A stretch of 64,000 nucleotides of DNA from Daedaleopsis sinensis. Taxonomy: Eukaryota; Basidiomycota; Agaricomycetes; Polyporales; Polyporaceae. Below are positions 61,301 to 64,000 of the stretch, piece after piece. The stretch is from contig CM066302.1 of the NCBI GenBank assembly GCA_033807695.1, positions 1,550,001 through 1,614,000 on the forward strand. Reading direction: 5' to 3'. The translations under genes were made by a program, and so were the position numbers. The first letter of the stretch is position 1; each line of letters starts with the position of its first letter. The notes below the pieces were generated by a model. The model worked only from the letters and a program-made list of their open reading frames with translations. It searched no databases and was not told the origin of the DNA.

Positions 61301-61643
61301 GAGTTCATGTGATGTGAAGGCTCTTCGGACTGCATAGGTGGTAAGGCCGTCAGGGTGGCGAGGGTGGACATGGCTTGTTTGTATGCCCTAGATGCTGAAC
61401 TATCAGAATTAGGGCCGTGTCGTACGTGTGGAAGACATAGGTCTACCTTCAGCAGCTGGGTCAACTGTCTGTGTTGTTTCCGCTATTGTAGCAGGAGCAT
61501 CCTATAGGAACAATGTCTGTCACAATGTGTACCAGAAGTAGAAGTAGAGGTGAGCTTACATTGGCGTTCGCGAGTGCGGCGAGGGCAACAACGCAAAAGG
61601 TTACCAGGCTGGCCTTGCGCATCTTTCTTTTCGTCGACCGCAT
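58348..61643 (-). CDS. HRD3: HRD3/SEL1L ER-associated degradation component
   Basis: This multi-exon gene encodes an ER membrane protein that guides misfolded luminal proteins to the Hrd1 ubiquitin ligase. The start MRSTKRKMRKASLVTFCVVA forms a signal peptide (ALAALANA). The luminal part is built from SEL1 repeats, each with a GxxxLGxxY-like helix pair: LGHMDALYTLGQVSL, GNHKGAQMAMGYRYWSGIGV, EVDFAYRLGKIYYQGS, LAAGYLGRMYLRGEGV, DALVKVGDYYYHGLGV and LAMWNLGWMYENGVGV. Near the C-terminus the single membrane span (TMLLVVLCLMVSTLLYV) is followed by a basic, Gln/Pro-rich cytosolic tail ending ARDDWAILR at 58348. Its length (about 850 residues) fits the fungal family. Some junctions at 58900-59150 and 60640-61020 were approximated. 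Confidence 0.9.
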
Positions 61644-61736
61644 GGCGGCAGGGGCAAGAGGGTATGCCTGCGTGGATGAATGGCCGATGGAGGAGAGAGC
61701 GAATCCGGACACGTTCACTCGCCCAAGCCACGTCGG

Positions 61737-61779
61737 CTAACCCTATGACCTAAGAAAGACCCCTAACCCTAGATTAGGG
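61737..61779. promoter_or_regulatory. telobox-like motifs (CTAACCCTA, CCCTAACCCTA...TTAGGG)
   Basis: CTAACCCTA at 61737-61745 and CCCTAACCCTAGATTAGGG at 61761-61779 are TTAGGG-type repeats. They lie in the divergent promoter between HRD3 (start 61643) and the SAP/repeat gene (start 62030). Such teloboxes can bind Tbf1/TRF-like factors at promoters; they are too short to be a telomere. Confidence 0.5.
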
Positions 61780-62029
61780 TGAGGAGACCAAGCCCCGCTG
61801 AAGGTACCAATCTCGCATCCTCTCTCTCCTCCTCCTCCAACTCCTCCTCCCCCTCCCCCGAGTCTGGAGCTGACAGATATCCAAGAAATCAGTTGCTTTG
61901 AAGAATACGCACAGTAATACACCGACAGACTCCTCGCCTAGATCCTGGCCCATCGTCCCACTACAACGCTTCTGGGGCGCCGTCTCGGACGGACTAAATC
62001 TCAGCCTCGCACCGATATTCTCTCAGCGT

Positions 62030-63318
62030 ATGGCTGTAAGGAGGTCGATAATTTCCTGATCTTGTGAATGCTAATGATGGACTAGAGCTATGATCGTTCT
62101 ATAGAGCAAGTTCACGAGGCGTATCGTCGCCTCACACACGAGCAACTCATCCTCTTTCTCAAAGTCCGCTCCCTGCCCACCTCGGGGTCGGACGAGGAAC
62201 TCTCCTCCCGTCTGGCTCAATTCGATATCCACACCTATCACTTCCCATCTAAAGACAACGCCAGCGGCCATGGAGATTCGAACGATGACCACGAGGTCAT
62301 GAAACCTCGCCCTCGGCAAGTGCTCGCTCCTGACCTACCCGCGGAGATACTCGCCGACATAATGGACCAAGTCGGTGACTGGGAACTTGCCAAAGCGGTG
62401 GGTGTACCCACTTCCCTCCCCCAACCTCCTCCGTGGACGCGTGCAAATTCTTGTGACCATGCCATCCTCTCAGGCTACATTCCTCTCATTCGCGCCTCCG
62501 ATCCTGCCGCCAATCGGCCTTCGCGCGTGAGCGCAGTGCTGGCGGTCCGTTTCAGCTATGTCAACGTTCTTGAATACCTCTTCACCCACCATCGTGCTAT
62601 CTTTGTCTCTGTCTACAGCGATGACCTCCTACCTATCCACGCCTCTCTTCACGGGCGCACGGCCGTCCTCTCATGGTGGAAACACGCGCACGACATATAC
62701 CCCGTCGACATTCCTCTTCCCAAACCACAATCCGTTGCTGAGGCAATTGACGGCGCGTCCCGGAACGGCCAAGTGGCGTCCCTCGACTGGTGGCTCCATT
62801 CTGGCATCCCTTTAGAATACACTGAGGCCGCACTCGAGAGCGCTTCATCCAAAAACCACGTTGCGGTCCTCGAGTGGTGGAAAGACAAGAGCCTCAGCCC
62901 ACTGTGGCGTCTACCGCTAAAAATCGGACGGGTGATGGACATGGCGAGCACCGCGGGCCACGTCGAGACGCTTGAGTGGTGGGCAAGCTCGCAGCTCGAA
63001 CCAAAGTACGATCGTCAAGCACTATACCATGCGAGTTGCCATGGGAAGGTGGAGGTGTTGCAGTGGTGGTTGGGGAGCGGGCTCCAGATGATTTTCGACC
63101 AGGAGGCCTTGACCGGCGCGTCGCGGCACAATCGGCCTGAAGTACTCGAGTGGTGGGACAAAAGCGGCTTGCCTATACAGTACCGGATGTGCGACATCGA
63201 GGAGGCTTTGGAGGACGCGATCGGAGGCGGAGAAAAGGCGCGGGAATGGTGGCGGCGGAAGGGCATAGACTTCAACGCCAACGACAAGGAGTGGTCCAAG
63301 CTCCAGTACTTGAACTGA
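62030..63318 (+). CDS. SAP-motif protein with F-box-like segment and ankyrin-like 'WW' repeats
   Basis: Two coding exons, 62030-62035 (Met-Ala only) and 62086-63318, give 412 residues in phase. The donor is GTAAGG right after the second codon. Residues about 15-50 form a SAP-like helix-turn-helix (RRLTHEQLILFLKVRSLPTS then EELSSRLAQF). Residues about 80-105 (LAPDLPAEILADIMDQVGDW) look like an F-box start. From about 195 on there are at least seven repeats with a core (V/A)LxWWxxSGL, for example VLSWWKHAH, LDWWLHSGIP, VLEWWKDKS, LEWWASSQL, LQWWLGSGLQ and LEWWDKSGLP. These are ankyrin-like repeats of a fungal-specific type, with two tryptophans replacing the usual core. Function is unknown; a protein-binding or ligase-adaptor role is inferred. 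Confidence 0.78.
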
Positions 63319-64000
63319 ATTCCGACATATCGCGCTTTCGCATGTACAACGGTGAGCTGCTTCTCTTCCTCCGAACAGTCACTTTGACTCAGACGTGCGC
63401 TTTCAGTGGTGTATCCCTAGATTTTTCTGACAGTGACATTCGCCGCTAGGCATTGGCATCAACGGACTTCTTACTATTCGCGTGATATTTTACAGTATGT
63501 ACACTGGTCACCCAGGCCTTGCAACAGTGACACTCGTGATCATGAGCTACACGGTAGAAACAGTACATTGCGTCGTCAAGATGCGAACAAACTACAATAC
63601 ATTACGCCAGTACGCAGGAAAGTACGCCTGGCGAGTTCAGAGACGGGTTGTCAATAAAGTGGGTGAGAGCGACGTACATATCTAAAATAGTAGCTATAAC
63701 GAGACCATGCGTGATGTTCGAAGCTTGTGAGATGGACTAATAAGATACATGCGTTATGGACAGGATACGTATGCTGCCGTTGCAGCGGCGCGGCGGGCAG
63801 ATGCCAGGGGAAAGGTGCAACTACAGGGTGAGGCGCAGGTATGAGAGGGACGAGCGCGACTTCATCTTCCATCGCACGGTGTCTTCTAATTATACGCTAT
63901 AGTCCCCACGTCCCTTGGCGTCCCAGTGGTCGGGAGGGATGGAGTGCGAAACTTGGCAGCGACCCGGTTATGGGCAAGTTCAGAAATCCCACAGCGTGCC
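63319..64000. other. right-edge region, possible end of a minus-strand gene
   Basis: A minus-strand reading from about 63950 gives IPPDHWDAKGRGDYSV followed by a stop near 63896, with an acceptor-like CCAAG before it. This looks like the C-terminus of a gene entering from the right, but it is too short to name. A plus-strand fragment at 63760-63840 (Ala/Arg/Gln-rich) is also open. Neither is certain. Confidence 0.3.

Noticed and set aside
61761..61779. A telomere or ancient chromosome-fusion point
   Set aside because: Only two or three repeat units are present, within a normal divergent promoter.

Overview
This window is nuclear DNA of a filamentous basidiomycete, most likely an Agaricomycete and perhaps Polyporales. 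The genes are dense and split by many 45-75 bp GT-AG introns with CTRAY-type branch points. Gene content fits the assignment: a FunK1-type fungal protein kinase, lineage-specific F-box proteins, a mushroom-type P450, a PAL and a mitochondrial arginine-specific carbamoyl-phosphate synthase. No virus, plasmid, CRISPR array or intact transposon was seen. Gene models were built by hand from splice-site phase; those whose exon lengths add up exactly are stated as such.

Layout. 0-5 kb: the 5' end of a small SAP-motif protein (-), a FunK1 kinase (-) and a three-exon metallothionein (+). 5-10 kb: TRAPPC11 (-). 10.7-12.4 kb: a secreted ricin-B-fold lectin-like protein (-) and a tRNA-Thr(AGT) (-). 13-18 kb: a cytochrome P450 (+) and an AIM9-like mitochondrial phosphotransferase-family protein (-). 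18.8-23.5 kb: two further SAP-motif nuclear-type proteins, transcribed divergently. 24-30 kb: an FAD amine/amino-acid oxidase (+) and the large subunit of arginine-specific carbamoyl-phosphate synthase (-), arranged tail to tail. 31.8-34.4 kb: phenylalanine ammonia-lyase (-), followed by a 3.3 kb stretch without a recognisable gene. 37.7-43.6 kb: FCF1/UTP24 (+), a DUF1917 (C11orf68-like) protein (+) and an MIF4G-like protein (+). 44.4-54.1 kb: a D-2-hydroxyacid dehydrogenase (-), an F-box protein (+), an extremely intron-rich MFS transporter (+) and an F-box/beta-propeller-like protein with an acidic tail (-). 55.4-63.3 kb: a SWIB-domain protein (+), a PTAR1-like prenyltransferase-alpha repeat protein (-), the ERAD component HRD3/SEL1L (-) and a SAP + ankyrin-like 'WW' repeat protein (+).

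Most genes are unrelated housekeeping or accessory functions, so there is no biosynthetic cluster. The most unusual signal is a dispersed family of three genes (starts at 346-, 20459- and 21410+). All begin with a NuSAP-like SAP motif whose first coding exon is exactly 57 nt, ending in phase 0 at the same place in the motif. Other points of interest are start codons isolated on 3- and 6-nt exons, a metallothionein with 15 cysteines in 67 residues, a near-perfect 24-bp-arm inverted repeat carrying TGACTC upstream of the FAD oxidase, TGACTC motifs upstream of the carbamoyl-phosphate synthase gene, and an MFS gene with about 19 introns in 2.7 kb.
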